NCBI RefSeq assembly: GCF_001591045.1
Contig: NZ_BCUA01000019.1
Location: forward strand, 1-55,910
DNA from: Sphingopyxis granuli NBRC 100800
Lineage (GTDB): Bacteria > Pseudomonadota > Alphaproteobacteria > Sphingomonadales > Sphingomonadaceae
Direction: 5' to 3'
Length of the DNA: 55,910 bases
The notes beneath the pieces were generated by a model, which was not told the DNA's origin, made no database searches, and was given only the letters and a program-made list of their open reading frames with translations. Shown here piece by piece: positions 7,940 through 16,333 of this stretch. The translations under genes were made by a program, and so were the position numbers. Positions within the stretch are counted from its first letter, which is position 1; the number at the start of each line of letters is the position of its first letter.

Positions 7940-8390
7940 CGGTCCGCCCTATCAATCCTCGCCTGTCGCAGCCATGAATTTCAGTATCGCTCCCCTCCTG
8001 CTCGCGGGAGGGGGCAGCGAGCGTTGCGAGCTTGCTCGCTACGCGCAGCGGGGTGGGCCTTGGCCATGCCGCTGGCCCGCCCGATCTCTCTCGCTAGAGC
8101 ATCGTGCGTTAAACCTGCATCATCCTTTCTGCCGTTCGTGCTGAGCTTGTCGAAGCACCGTCGTTCTTCTTGCGGCGCCAAGAGAAAGGACGGCCCCCTT
8201 CGACTGCCTTGCAGGCGCTCAGGACAGGCTTCGACAGGCTCAGGACAAATGGTTCAGATTTAACGCACGATGCTCTAGCGAGAGGGAGACCCGGCCGAGG
8301 AAGACAAGTGCGCCTCTCAAGGCCAGATGGCGCCACCCTCCTCCCTTCGGGCCCTTGCCTATCGCATCGCAAGCGGCGATAGGGCGGGCG
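7940..8390. other. 451-base intergenic region with nested palindromes
   Basis: Between the M48 protease and heme A synthase I find no credible gene. Near 7992-8012 is a CTCCTGC/GCGGGAG hairpin, then GC-rich sequence with a GCGAG repeat, then the composite inverted repeat at 8088-8284, then about 100 bases leading to ctaA. The promoters of the two divergent genes must lie at the flanks, but I cannot place clear -35 and -10 boxes. Confidence 0.6.
8088..8284. repeat. Composite element: perfect 26-base inverted repeat around inner palindromic repeats
   Basis: The outer arms 8088-8113 and 8259-8284 are perfect inverted copies 26 bases long (CTCTCGCTAGAGC... and its complement). Between them lie the inner arms GAGCTTGTCGAAG near 8143-8155 and CTTCGACAGGCTCAG near 8229-8243, which belong to the same repeat family as the element at 34360-34447. 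The whole unit is about 197 bases, carries no gene, and sits upstream of ctaA. It looks like one repeat nested in another or a small non-autonomous mobile unit. Confidence 0.85.
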
Positions 8391-9419
8391 ATGACGCAGG
8401 CTCCCGTTCATCCCCGCCCGGCGGCGCTCGCGCGCTGGCTGTGGGCCGTTGCGCTGCTGGTGATCGCCGTGGTCGCCGTCGGCGGCATCACCCGCCTCAC
8501 CGAATCGGGACTCTCGATCACCGAATGGAAGCCGGTGTCGGGCGTGTTGCCGCCGCTGACCGACGCCGCCTGGCTGGCCGAGTTCGAGAAATACAAGCAG
8601 ATACCCGAATATCGGGAGATCAACTTCGGCATGTCGCTCGCCGCGTTCAAGGCGATCTTCTTCTGGGAATGGCTGCACCGCATTCTCGGCCGGCTCGTCG
8701 GGCTGGCGCTGATCGTCCCGCTCGCCTGGTATGCGTGGCGCCGCGCGGTTCCCGCGGGCTATGGCTGGCGGTTGCTGGCGCTGGCCGCGCTCGTCGGATT
8801 GCAGGGCGCGATCGGCTGGTGGATGGTCGCCTCGGGACTCGTCGATCGCACCGACGTCAGCCATTACCGTCTGGCGACCCATCTGCTGACCGCGCTCTTC
8901 CTGCTCGCCGCGCTGGTCTGGACCGCGCGCGATCTCGGCACCCTCGCGCGCGATCCCGCTGCCCGGCCCGCGCCGTTGACCGGGCCAGGGATCGCCATCG
9001 CGCTGATCCTGACCGTCCAACTTCTGCTTGGCGCCTGGGTCGCGGGGCTCAACGCCGGCTATGTGGCGAGCGACTGGCCGATGATGAACGATCATTTCGT
9101 GCCGCGCGGCATCGATTGGTCGAACGGTGTCTGGTTCGCCATCACCAACGACCCCTTTCTGCTGCATTTCCTGCATCGCTGGTGGTCCTGGGTTGCCGCG
9201 CTTGCGCTGTTGCTGCTGGCGCGTGTGCTGGCGCGGCGCGGCGCGCGGGTCGAGCCGGCGCTGCTGCTGCTCGTCGTCGCGGCGCAGATGACGCTCGGCA
9301 TCCTCACCGTCGTCAGCGGCATTTCGATGTGGATCGCGGTGCTGCACCAGTTGACGGGCGCGCTGCTGGTCGCGGTGACGGCGGCGGCGCTGCATCGGCT
9401 CGGCCGCCGCACCGCATGA
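8391..9419 (+). CDS. ctaA: Heme A synthase (COX15/CtaA family)
   Basis: The 342-residue membrane protein has about eight transmembrane helices in two related halves and the four conserved heme-ligand histidines, in WEWLHRILGR, YRLATHLLTAL, LHFLHRWWSW and VLHQLTGALL. The N-terminal GGITRLTESGLSITEW is a strong COX15 signature. It oxidises the C8 methyl of heme O to make heme A for cytochrome aa3 oxidase. ATG 8391 has a modest GGGCGGG upstream; an in-frame ATG at 8355 would add 12 residues without homology. Its stop overlaps the next start by ATGA at 9416-9419. Confidence 0.95.
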   Translation: MTQAPVHPRPAALARWLWAVALLVIAVVAVGGITRLTESGLSITEWKPVSGVLPPLTDAAWLAEFEKYKQIPEYREINFGMSLAAFKAIFFWEWLHRILGRLVGLALIVPLAWYAWRRAVPAGYGWRLLALAALVGLQGAIGWWMVASGLVDRTDVSHYRLATHLLTALFLLAALVWTARDLGTLARDPAARPAPLTGPGIAIALILTVQLLLGAWVAGLNAGYVASDWPMMNDHFVPRGIDWSNGVWFAITNDPFLLHFLHRWWSWVAALALLLLARVLARRGARVEPALLLLVVAAQMTLGILTVVSGISMWIAVLHQLTGALLVAVTAAALHRLGRRTA

Positions 9420-10183
9420 TGTTCGCCGCCGCGTTGCTGTGGCTCGCCGGCCCGGCATCCGCGCCGCCGCCCGTCGTCGTCCCGGCGCCTGCGGCATCGG
9501 TCGTCTTTGCGCCGCCGCTCGACCGGCCGATGCGCTATCGCGTGACGACCCGCCGCCTGGGGCGCGACGGCGGGCTGCTCGGCTTCTCGTTGCTCTACGA
9601 CCTGCAATGGCAGCGCGCGGGGCGCGGCTACCGGCTGGTCGCGACGCTGCGCCGGATCGATTCGGACGCGCCGCCCCGCGCCGTGCGCGCGCTGACCGCG
9701 GTGCTCCAGCCGCTGGTCGGCGAGGCGATGACCTATCTCGTCGCGCCCGATGGCGGCCGGATCGACCTGATCGACGCCGAACGGCTGTGGGATCGCGCGA
9801 TGGCGCGCACCGAAGCGCTTGCCGCCGCCGCGGACCAGCCCGAGGCGAAGCAACTGGCGGCGCTGGTCGCGGCGCTCTCGCCCGATGAGCGCGCGGCGCT
9901 CGCGAGCGCCGACATCCGCGCGCTGCTCGCGCCCGCCAACGCCGCCAGCCGGATCGGCGGCACCGTGTCTCCGGACGGCGACGGCAAGCGCGAAACGGCG
10001 GCAAAGGTCGAGGCTGCGACCGCCGCGGCGCAGCCGCTCACCGTCGAGAGCCTGTGGACCATCGACCGGACGACGGGACTGGTCCTGCGCGAGCAGCGGC
10101 AGAGCTGGATCGTTGGGGACGGTGGCGGCGCCCGCACGCTCGTCGAGGAGCGGATTCGCGCGATCGAACCCGACGTCTCCTGA
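9416..10183 (+). CDS. Exported protein of unknown function coupled to ctaA
   Basis: The 255-residue protein starts in the ATGA overlap at the end of ctaA. It has a signal-like N-terminus (MMFAAALLWLAGPASA), a Pro-rich linker and then a soluble beta-rich domain beginning RPMRYRVTTRRLGRDG, with a second conserved-looking region ending VESLWTIDRTTGLVLREQRQ. This layout resembles periplasmic beta-barrel or lipoprotein-localisation-like folds that bind hydrophobic material, but I do not recognise the family. Coupling to ctaA suggests a link to respiratory-complex assembly, which is only an inference. Confidence 0.75.
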   Translation: MMFAAALLWLAGPASAPPPVVVPAPAASVVFAPPLDRPMRYRVTTRRLGRDGGLLGFSLLYDLQWQRAGRGYRLVATLRRIDSDAPPRAVRALTAVLQPLVGEAMTYLVAPDGGRIDLIDAERLWDRAMARTEALAAAADQPEAKQLAALVAALSPDERAALASADIRALLAPANAASRIGGTVSPDGDGKRETAAKVEAATAAAQPLTVESLWTIDRTTGLVLREQRQSWIVGDGGGARTLVEERIRAIEPDVS

Positions 10184-10186
10184 TCA

Positions 10187-10202
10187 AGGTATCATGATAC
10201 CT
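10187..10202. promoter_or_regulatory. Perfect 16-base palindrome upstream of rplM
   Basis: AGGTATCATGATACCT at 10187-10202 is fully self-complementary and starts four bases after the upstream stop codon. A TTGACT box follows at 10224-10229, which could be a -35 element; I see no convincing -10. The remaining leader to 10357 is GC-rich with several possible hairpins. The palindrome could be a regulator site in the L13-S9 promoter. Confidence 0.45.
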
Positions 10203-10357
10203 GTCGGCAAAGCCGCGCGATACTTGACTTTCCGCACCGTTCCCGCCATTGGCCCGCTCCGAAGCGCCGCTTCGCCCCTTGCGGGCAGGCGGCGCGGCTT
10301 GTTTCGGGGCGGCGGCCGGTTCCGTCGCCCAGTTCCATCTCTGTCAAGGAGCGTGCC

Positions 10358-10837
10358 ATGAAGGCGCTGACCAAGACGACCCAGTCGGCGAACGCCGCGA
10401 CGGTCGAAAAGAAATGGGTGCTGATCGATGCCGACGGCCTGGTCGTGGGCCGCGTCGCGACGATCATCGCCAACATCCTGCGCGGCAAGCACAAGCCGAG
10501 CTTCACCCCGCACGTCGATTGCGGTGACAATGTCATCGTCATCAACGCCGAAAAGGTGAAGTTCACCGGCAAGAAGCTGACCGACAAGAATTATTACAAG
10601 CACACCGGCTATGCCGGCGGCATCAAGGAAATCTCGGCGCAGAAGGTGCTCGAGGGCCGCTTTCCCGAGCGCGTGCTCGAAAAGGCCGTCGAGCGCATGA
10701 TCCCGCGCGGCCCCCTCGGGCGCCAGCAGATGCGCAACCTGCGCGTCTTCGCCGGCAGCGAGCATCCGCACGCCGGGCAGAACCCCGAAGTGATCGACGT
10801 CGCGTCGATGAACCGCAAGAACAAGGTGGGTGCATAA
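10358..10837 (+). CDS. rplM: 50S ribosomal protein L13
   Basis: The 159-residue protein has the L13 core: [44 protein letters not shown] and the later [23 protein letters not shown]. It is an early-assembly protein of the large subunit and binds 23S rRNA. The ATG follows AAGGAG at normal spacing (CTGTCAAGGAGCGTGCC). It overlaps rpsI by one base (TAATG), the usual arrangement of the L13-S9 operon. A short N-terminal extension of about 15 residues precedes the conserved core, common in alphaproteobacteria. Confidence 0.97.
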   Translation: MKALTKTTQSANAATVEKKWVLIDADGLVVGRVATIIANILRGKHKPSFTPHVDCGDNVIVINAEKVKFTGKKLTDKNYYKHTGYAGGIKEISAQKVLEGRFPERVLEKAVERMIPRGPLGRQQMRNLRVFAGSEHPHAGQNPEVIDVASMNRKNKVGA

Positions 10838-11334
10838 TGGCTGACGAACAGACCATGACCGATCTCAAGGATCTCGCCGGCGCCGTCGAAGGCACCGTCG
10901 CCCCCGCGGCCCCGGCCGCGCCGCTGCGCGAAAAGCAGGTCGACAAGCAGGGCCGCGCCTATGCGACCGGTCGCCGCAAGGACGCCGTCGCCCGCGTGTG
11001 GGTGAAGCCCGGTTCGGGCAAGATCACCATCAACGGCCGCGACCAGGAAACCTATTTCGCGCGCCCGACGCTGCGCCTCGTCATCAACCAGCCGTTCGGC
11101 GTCGCCGATCGCGTCGGCCAGTATGACGTCGTCGCGACCGTCAAGGGCGGCGGCCTGTCGGGCCAGGCGGGCGCCGTTAAGCACGGCATCGCGCAGGCGT
11201 TGACCCGCTTCGAGCCCGCGCTGCGCGGCACCGTCAAGGCGGCCGGCTTCCTGACCCGCGACAGCCGCGCGGTCGAGCGCAAGAAGTACGGCAAGGCGAA
11301 GGCCCGCCGCAGCTTCCAGTTCTCGAAGCGCTAA
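10837..11334 (+). CDS. rpsI: 30S ribosomal protein S9
   Basis: The 165-residue protein has an acidic, Ala/Pro-rich extension of about 35 residues and then the S9 core ([45 protein letters not shown]) ending in the basic tail [17 protein letters not shown] whose last Lys-Arg reaches the P-site tRNA. It starts on the last base of the rplM stop. The extension is longer than in Escherichia coli but usual in sphingomonads, as I recall. An intrinsic terminator follows. Confidence 0.97.
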   Translation: MADEQTMTDLKDLAGAVEGTVAPAAPAAPLREKQVDKQGRAYATGRRKDAVARVWVKPGSGKITINGRDQETYFARPTLRLVINQPFGVADRVGQYDVVATVKGGGLSGQAGAVKHGIAQALTRFEPALRGTVKAAGFLTRDSRAVERKKYGKAKARRSFQFSKR

Positions 11335-11367
11335 TCAGCTTTTTCCGCCGACGGGTGGAAAAGAGGA

Positions 11368-11395
11368 GGGCGGTCCGGCAACGGGCCGCCCTTTT
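11368..11395 (+). terminator. Intrinsic terminator after rplM-rpsI
   Basis: GGGCGG at 11368-11373 and CCGCCC at 11386-11391 form a GC-rich stem with an inner CC/GG extension, directly followed by TTTT at 11392-11395. It lies 34 bases after the S9 stop, as expected for the end of the ribosomal protein operon. Confidence 0.9.
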
Positions 11396-11424
11396 CGCAT
11401 CGGGACGGGTGCCGCCCCGGTGCG

Positions 11425-12468
11425 CTACAGCAGGTCGAGGCTGCCGAGCGCCAGCGCCTGGCGTGCCGGGCGTTCGGCCATCACCGCGAACATCTCGTCG
11501 CCGCGATCGGTGCGTTCGACATTCATCGAAGCGAAGACCGCCATGAAATAGCCGCTGAGGGCGCCGACGCGATAGTCGGTCCACAGCGCCGGGGCATCAG
11601 CATCGATGCCGCGCGCGCGCAACGCGGCGATCCAGCGGTCGAAAGCGGGCCGGTCGGCCGCGGCGCGCTCGGCCGGATCGGCGATGCTGGTGCCGACCAG
11701 ATAGGCGAGATCGGTCGCGCCGCTGCCGCGTCCCAGCGTCTGCCAGTCGACGAGCCAGCAACGCGCCGCGTCGGGAGAGAAGAGGATATTGTCGATCCGG
11801 AGGTCGCCGTGGACGATCGTCCGGGCGGCGGGCACGCGTGTCAGCCAGGCGTCGAGCCGGTCGACGATCCCGGCGCCGAGATCAAGCGCCTCGCGGTCGA
11901 GCCGCGCCGCGTAGCGCTCGCGAAAGCCCGCATAGAGCTGGGGGAAGAGCGCGCGGACGACATCGGCGCTGTCGCGCGCGAGCCACGGCAGCGCATCGAG
12001 CCGTGCGTCGTTCCACAGCAACGCATGCAGCCCCGCCGCCGCGTCGATGCACGGGCCGAGCCCGGCGAGACCCAGCCCGGCCAGCTGGTCGCCTTGCCGT
12101 GCCGGCGCGAGGTCGGACAGGATCAGGATGAAGTCGACGGCATTGTCGGCGATCTCGGCATGGTGGCAATGCGGTGCGGCGACCCCGCTTCCCGCCGCAA
12201 GTTCGCGATACCAACTCACCTCCTTGACATAGGTGCCGACGACCGCCGCGATGTGACGGCTCGCTTCGTCGCGGCTCGGGCATTTGGCGACGACCGTCGC
12301 TGGGGTTTCGGCGCCATCGATCCAGTCGAGCGTCAGGCGGAAGCTGTCGCACATCTGCCCGGTGCCGATCGGCGTCGCGGTGAACCCGCGGAGCGCGCCC
12401 GGCGGTCGGCCGAGCGCGCCCGCGAGCCAGTCCGCCGTCATGTCATCCGGCGTCGTCGGAAAGCTCAT
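11425..12468 (-). CDS. Phosphotransferase of the aminoglycoside/choline kinase-like fold
   Basis: The 347-residue protein has the kinase-like phosphotransferase signatures: an N-lobe with VVAKCPS (ATP-binding Lys), the catalytic loop IVHGDLRIDNILF (about 237-249) and the metal-binding VDWQTLGRG that replaces DFG. In this family the substrate may be an aminoglycoside, choline, ethanolamine, fructosamine, acyl-CoA-related alcohol or a steroid; I cannot tell which from sequence. It starts in an ATGA overlap (12465-12468) with the gene at 12465-13565, so the two are made together and probably act on the same compound. Confidence 0.85.
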   Translation of the reverse strand: MSFPTTPDDMTADWLAGALGRPPGALRGFTATPIGTGQMCDSFRLTLDWIDGAETPATVVAKCPSRDEASRHIAAVVGTYVKEVSWYRELAAGSGVAAPHCHHAEIADNAVDFILILSDLAPARQGDQLAGLGLAGLGPCIDAAAGLHALLWNDARLDALPWLARDSADVVRALFPQLYAGFRERYAARLDREALDLGAGIVDRLDAWLTRVPAARTIVHGDLRIDNILFSPDAARCWLVDWQTLGRGSGATDLAYLVGTSIADPAERAAADRPAFDRWIAALRARGIDADAPALWTDYRVGALSGYFMAVFASMNVERTDRGDEMFAVMAERPARQALALGSLDLL

Positions 12469-13565
12469 GTCGCAGGGTCCATCAAGCCGGAAAGGCCGCT
12501 CGGCGCATGCGGGCCGACGAAAAGCTGTTCGAGCACTCCGACGCCGCGCTGCACGCCGCCGCCATCGGCGAGTTCGGCCGCGACGAAGGCCTGGATATGC
12601 ATGGCGAGCGGATTGCCCCAGTCGCGCTCGGCTTCGCTCAGCCTGTCGTGCGCGACGGCGTCGCCGCCATGGTCGAGGCCGTGGCCCCAGACCGGGTGGC
12701 CATAGCCCAGTCCGCTCATCGCGAACACCGGCCCCGACGGGGTAAGCGTCAGCGACCGGCCGGCGCCGAGGGCGGCGGTCAGCTTCGCGATGCGCCGCGT
12801 GCCGCCTTGCCAGGCGATTTCGAAGGTCGCGGCATCGAAATGCCGTTCGCTGCCCCCCGTGCTCGAGGTATCGCCGACGATCACGGCGCGGCGATTCCAC
12901 GGCGCCCCCGCGCCATCGTCGTTGCTGTGGAAGAACAGCGAGCTCCGGTCGAAGTTGCACGGCGTCCACAGCCAGAAGAACTGGTTGAAATTGCCCTCGG
13001 GCGGCGGCTGCGGCTCGCTGGCGCCGACCGGGCGCACGCCCCAGCTCCGGTCGCGCGTTCCCGTCCAGTCGGCGCCGGCGTCGATGCGGACGCCGTCCAC
13101 CGACAGCCAGCCCGTCCAGCGGCCGTTCTGCGTCAGCCGCGTATAGTCCATGAACAGGCGCGTCCCGTTGCGGCGGATGAAGCGCGGCTCTTCGATCGGA
13201 AAATGGCGGCCGGTGAAGCTGAGTTCGGCGGCCAGGGGACCGTCGTTCGGGGCGATGCGCAGCGTCAGCCGTACGAGCGGCGCGTCGATGCGGATCGCGA
13301 TCGGGCCGACCGCCAGGTCGAGCCGCTCGCCGCCCGAGCGCCGGCTTGCGCGCAGATTATACTGAATGCCGTCGACGATCGCGCAAAAGCTGGCGTCGAC
13401 GATGCCGAGCTGCGGATAGAAGCCCATCGCCGCGGCGAAGAAGACCGACCCGTCCGGGCTGGCGCCGTTGAAGAAATAGCGATCATAGAAATTGCGGTCG
13501 GTGCCCGCGAACGCAATCGGCTCGCTGGTCTGGTGAAGCGGAAAATCGTCGCCCTTGGTCAGCAT
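12465..13565 (-). CDS. Uncharacterised beta-rich protein (CrtC/DUF7064-like), coupled to the phosphotransferase
   Basis: The 366-residue protein lacks a signal peptide and is rich in Trp, Phe, Tyr and Gly. It has NFYDRYFFNGASPDGS, GRWTGWLSVDGVRI, TRDRSWGVRPVG and NQFFWLWTPCNF, all consistent with a double beta-barrel of the type seen in hydroxyneurosporene synthase CrtC and DUF7064/7065 proteins. The RDRSWG motif is characteristic of that group as I recall. It may bind or hydrate a hydrophobic ligand. No catalytic residues can be assigned with confidence. The 4-base overlap with the downstream phosphotransferase suggests one pathway, perhaps terpenoid or steroid-like catabolism. Confidence 0.65.
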   Translation of the reverse strand: MLTKGDDFPLHQTSEPIAFAGTDRNFYDRYFFNGASPDGSVFFAAAMGFYPQLGIVDASFCAIVDGIQYNLRASRRSGGERLDLAVGPIAIRIDAPLVRLTLRIAPNDGPLAAELSFTGRHFPIEEPRFIRRNGTRLFMDYTRLTQNGRWTGWLSVDGVRIDAGADWTGTRDRSWGVRPVGASEPQPPPEGNFNQFFWLWTPCNFDRSSLFFHSNDDGAGAPWNRRAVIVGDTSSTGGSERHFDAATFEIAWQGGTRRIAKLTAALGAGRSLTLTPSGPVFAMSGLGYGHPVWGHGLDHGGDAVAHDRLSEAERDWGNPLAMHIQAFVAAELADGGGVQRGVGVLEQLFVGPHAPSGLSGLMDPAT

Positions 13566-13614
13566 GGTTCCTCATCCCGTTTTTCCTTGCAACCTAACGG
13601 GATGGGGCCGCGCG

Positions 13615-14463
13615 TCAATGCACCGGCGGATCGACCGGCGGCACCGCGCCGATCGGGGCGACCGGCTCGTCCGCGTCGCGCGGCGGCAGCGCGTCGGGCG
13701 GCACGGCGTCTATCTGCATGTCGCGGGTCGGGACGTGGGCGAGGTTGCAGACGCGCACCTCGACCCGCGTGCCGTCGAGGGTGATGGCGTTGAAGCTCGG
13801 CGGGGTCGATCGGATGCGCTGCGACAACGTGCCCGCGCCGATCATGCGGATCGGACCCGCGGGGGTTTCCCGCATCAGGTCGAAGGGGTCGTGGACATGG
13901 CCGGTCAGAACCGCCGCCACCCCGCGCGCGGCGAGCGCGGTCAGCGCCGCCTCGCCGCCCCGCGTCAGCGCGCGTCCCTTCGTTCCCGCCTCGACAAGTG
14001 GGTGGTGTGCGGTGACGAGGACAGCCGCGCCCTTCGGCAGCGCGTCGATCGCGGCGAGCGTCCTGTCGAGCGCGCGCGGGGTCACGCAGCCCTTCGACCA
14101 GTCGAGCCGCCACTGCGCGCGCGCCGTGGTCTTGAGCGGCACGACCGAGACGCCGGCGAGATCGAGTTCGCGTTCGACCAGCGCACGAATCCGCCCGATG
14201 CGCGCATAGGGGCGAAAGGCGCGCGCGAGAGGATTGAAATAGGGCAGATCGTGGTTGCCCACCTCGACCGTCACCGGCAGGTCGAGCGCCGCGATCCAGT
14301 CGCACGCGGCGGCGAACTCGCGTCTTCGCGCACGCATCGTCAGGTCGCCGGTGATCAGCACCGCATCGGGGCGTTCGCGCCGCACGCAGTCGCGGAACCA
14401 GGCCAGCGCATCGGGGTCCTCCAGCCCGAAATGCAGGTCGCTGATATGGAAGAGGCGCGTCAT
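13615..14463 (-). CDS. Metallophosphoesterase (calcineurin-like, CpdA/Icc type)
   Basis: The 282-residue protein has all metal-binding motifs of the calcineurin-like fold in order: HISDLHFG (DxH), ITGDLT (GD), VGNHD (GNHD), AHHPLVE and TGHVHDPF (GHxH). Class III cyclic nucleotide phosphodiesterases and several lipid pyrophosphate hydrolases share this layout. The ending is a Pro/Asp-rich tail. Its ATG overlaps the stop of the lipid-kinase-type gene upstream (14460-14463), so the two form an operon. With a kinase next door, a lipid phosphate or nucleotide-lipid pyrophosphate is a fair guess for the substrate. Confidence 0.85.
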   Translation of the reverse strand: MTRLFHISDLHFGLEDPDALAWFRDCVRRERPDAVLITGDLTMRARRREFAAACDWIAALDLPVTVEVGNHDLPYFNPLARAFRPYARIGRIRALVERELDLAGVSVVPLKTTARAQWRLDWSKGCVTPRALDRTLAAIDALPKGAAVLVTAHHPLVEAGTKGRALTRGGEAALTALAARGVAAVLTGHVHDPFDLMRETPAGPIRMIGAGTLSQRIRSTPPSFNAITLDGTRVEVRVCNLAHVPTRDMQIDAVPPDALPPRDADEPVAPIGAVPPVDPPVH

Positions 14464-15290
14464 GCCGTCGCGATGAAGTCGACCGCGCTCTGTCCGATCG
14501 CGAAGCGCGCGGGGGCGGCGATCTCGTCGAGCTCGCCGTCATATTCGAGACTGATCGGGCTTTCGCTTTCGAGGACGATCGTTTCGCCCTGCGCGAGGTC
14601 CTCGCTCGGTCCGTCGCGGAAATCGCCGCCGAGCCACGCGAGACCGTGCCGCAGCACGTCGGCCGAACCGTCGACCACCACGCCGTCGGCGCGAAGGCCG
14701 CGACGCGTCGGAGTCAGGACGATCGCCGGATAGCTCTTTCCATCGCCGCCGATCCGCACGCCGGGGGCGTTCAGCATCGCGTCGATCGCCTCGGGCGCGT
14801 CGCGGCTTGCCTCGATCAGCCCTTGCTGGCGCATCGTCTCGCGCACCTCGGCCCAGCGTGTCGCGGGTCCGGCGACGACGGTGATGAACGCCTCGCGCGT
14901 TGCCGACCGGACGGTCGGAATGGGCGCGCGCCGCCCCTTTCCGCCCAGCGCATCGGTCAGGATGTCGGCCGCGGGCCGGTCGCCGTGCAATTGCTTGGAC
15001 AGCAGGTTCAGCGTTCCGCCGGGCAGCGGCAGGACCGCGCCCGGCCAGCCCGCGCATCGCGTCGCGGCCGCGTTGATCGTACCGTCACCGGTCCACACGG
15101 CCAGCAGATCGATGTCCTGCGCGCGCAATGCCTCCGCATCGGGCAGGTCGTCGTCGGGCAGCACGACGGTGGCAGCGAGCGGGACACCGGCCGCGCGGCA
15201 GGCGTCGACCAGTTGCCGGTGCACGGCTTCGTCATAGCTGCCGCTCTGGCTGTTGCAGATCAGGGCGGGGCGGTGGAAGGCGCGGGTCAT
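14460..15290 (-). CDS. Diacylglycerol kinase-type lipid kinase domain protein
   Basis: The 276-residue protein shows the DAGKc pattern: ALICNSQSGSYDE at the start, VWTGDGTINAAA (the ATP-binding GDGT box, with Thr in place of the usual first Gly), and LPLPGGTLNLLSKQL (the PxGTxN box). Family members phosphorylate diacylglycerol, sphingosine, ceramide or related lipids; the acceptor cannot be read from sequence. The C-terminal domain is typical in size. It is the first gene of a two-gene operon with the metallophosphoesterase and is divergent from the hydrolase-nucleotidyltransferase operon. Confidence 0.85.
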   Translation of the reverse strand: MTRAFHRPALICNSQSGSYDEAVHRQLVDACRAAGVPLAATVVLPDDDLPDAEALRAQDIDLLAVWTGDGTINAAATRCAGWPGAVLPLPGGTLNLLSKQLHGDRPAADILTDALGGKGRRAPIPTVRSATREAFITVVAGPATRWAEVRETMRQQGLIEASRDAPEAIDAMLNAPGVRIGGDGKSYPAIVLTPTRRGLRADGVVVDGSADVLRHGLAWLGGDFRDGPSEDLAQGETIVLESESPISLEYDGELDEIAAPARFAIGQSAVDFIATA

Positions 15291-15403
15291 GCCGCATTCT
15301 ACGCACGAGCGCGCAAATGGTGGCGGCGCTCGGCGCTTGTTCGGCGGCGCGCGGCCCTGTAGGGGCGAAATCCTGCGCGGGCGCCGCGGTGGAAAGGCGA
15401 CGA

Positions 15404-16333
15404 TTGATCAAGGTCCTCCTCCTCATCGGGCTGCTCGTCCTGCTGTTCGGTGGCGGCGCAAAGGCGGCCGTCTCCCACGGGACGAAGGCGCTCGACCTTG
15501 CCGACAAGCTGCTCGGCAGCGGCGCGCGCGCCGCGCGACGGTTGCTGGCCGGCCAGCCCTATGGCCGCGGACCGCGCCAACTGCTCGACATCTGGGTGCC
15601 GGAGGGGACGGAGCGCGGCGATCGGCTGCCGGTCGTCGTCTTCTTCTATGGCGGCGGCTGGAGCAGCGGCGAGCGCGAGAGCCATGGTTTCGTCGCCCGC
15701 GCGCTTGCCGGCGAGGGGTTCGTCGCGGTGATCCCCGACTATCGGCTGACGCCCAAGGCGCATTGGCCCGATTTCCTGGAGGATGCTGCCGCCGCGGTCG
15801 CCTGGACGCGCGATTATATCGGCGATCTCGGCGGAGACCCTGACCGTATTGCGCTGATGGGGCATTCGGCGGGCGCCTATAATGCGGTGATGCTTGCGCT
15901 CGACCCGCAATGGATGCGCGGCGCTGGAAGCGACGCATCGGTGATCCGCGGGGTGGTGGGCCTCGCCGGTCCCTATGATTTCCTGCCCTTCGAAAAGGGC
16001 GGCATGGCCGACAAGGCGATGGGCAAGGTTCGCCCGCCCGAACGGACGCAGCCGATCGCGCAGGTGCGCGGCGATGCGCCGCCGCTGTGGCTGGCGAGCG
16101 GCGACCAGGATCGCACGGTGCGTCCGCGCAACAGTCGCAATCTGGCCGCCGCAATCGAGAAGGCGGGCGGCTCCGTCACTTTGCGGCTTTATCCCGGCAT
16201 CGGACATATCGGGATCGTCACGGCACTGGCGGCGCCCTTCCGGGGCAAGGCGCCGGTGCTGGCAGACGCGAGCGATTTCCTGCGTGGCGTCACCGGACGC
16301 CGCATCGCGCCGGCAGAGGATGCCGCCCGATGA
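15404..16333 (+). CDS. Alpha/beta hydrolase with HGGG-like oxyanion motif, membrane-anchored or exported
   Basis: The 309-residue protein is likely to start with TTG at 15404, because GGAAAGG lies seven bases upstream and the hydrophobic leader IKVLLLIGLLVLLFGGGAKA begins there; GTG at 15389 is an in-frame alternative. It has VFFYGGGWSSGE (oxyanion loop), MGHSAGAYNAVM (nucleophile elbow, Ser), a catalytic-type Asp in SGDQDRTVRP and His in PGIGHIGI. This is the BD-FAE/kynurenine-formamidase-like esterase group. It is followed by two nucleotidyltransferases, the first overlapping by ATGA. Probably an esterase acting on lipid or glycan precursors; substrate unknown. Confidence 0.82.
   Translation: MIKVLLLIGLLVLLFGGGAKAAVSHGTKALDLADKLLGSGARAARRLLAGQPYGRGPRQLLDIWVPEGTERGDRLPVVVFFYGGGWSSGERESHGFVARALAGEGFVAVIPDYRLTPKAHWPDFLEDAAAAVAWTRDYIGDLGGDPDRIALMGHSAGAYNAVMLALDPQWMRGAGSDASVIRGVVGLAGPYDFLPFEKGGMADKAMGKVRPPERTQPIAQVRGDAPPLWLASGDQDRTVRPRNSRNLAAAIEKAGGSVTLRLYPGIGHIGIVTALAAPFRGKAPVLADASDFLRGVTGRRIAPAEDAAR

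Noticed and set aside
8109-10004. Long open frame on the reverse strand opposite ctaA (631 codons)
   Set aside because: It lies antisense to a clear COX15 gene, is extremely rich in Arg, Ala and Pro, has no family motif and is an effect of high GC content.
13555-14733. Forward open frames opposite the metallophosphoesterase and lipid kinase
   Set aside because: The reverse-strand genes have full sets of metal and nucleotide motifs and a 4-base overlap; the forward frames have none.
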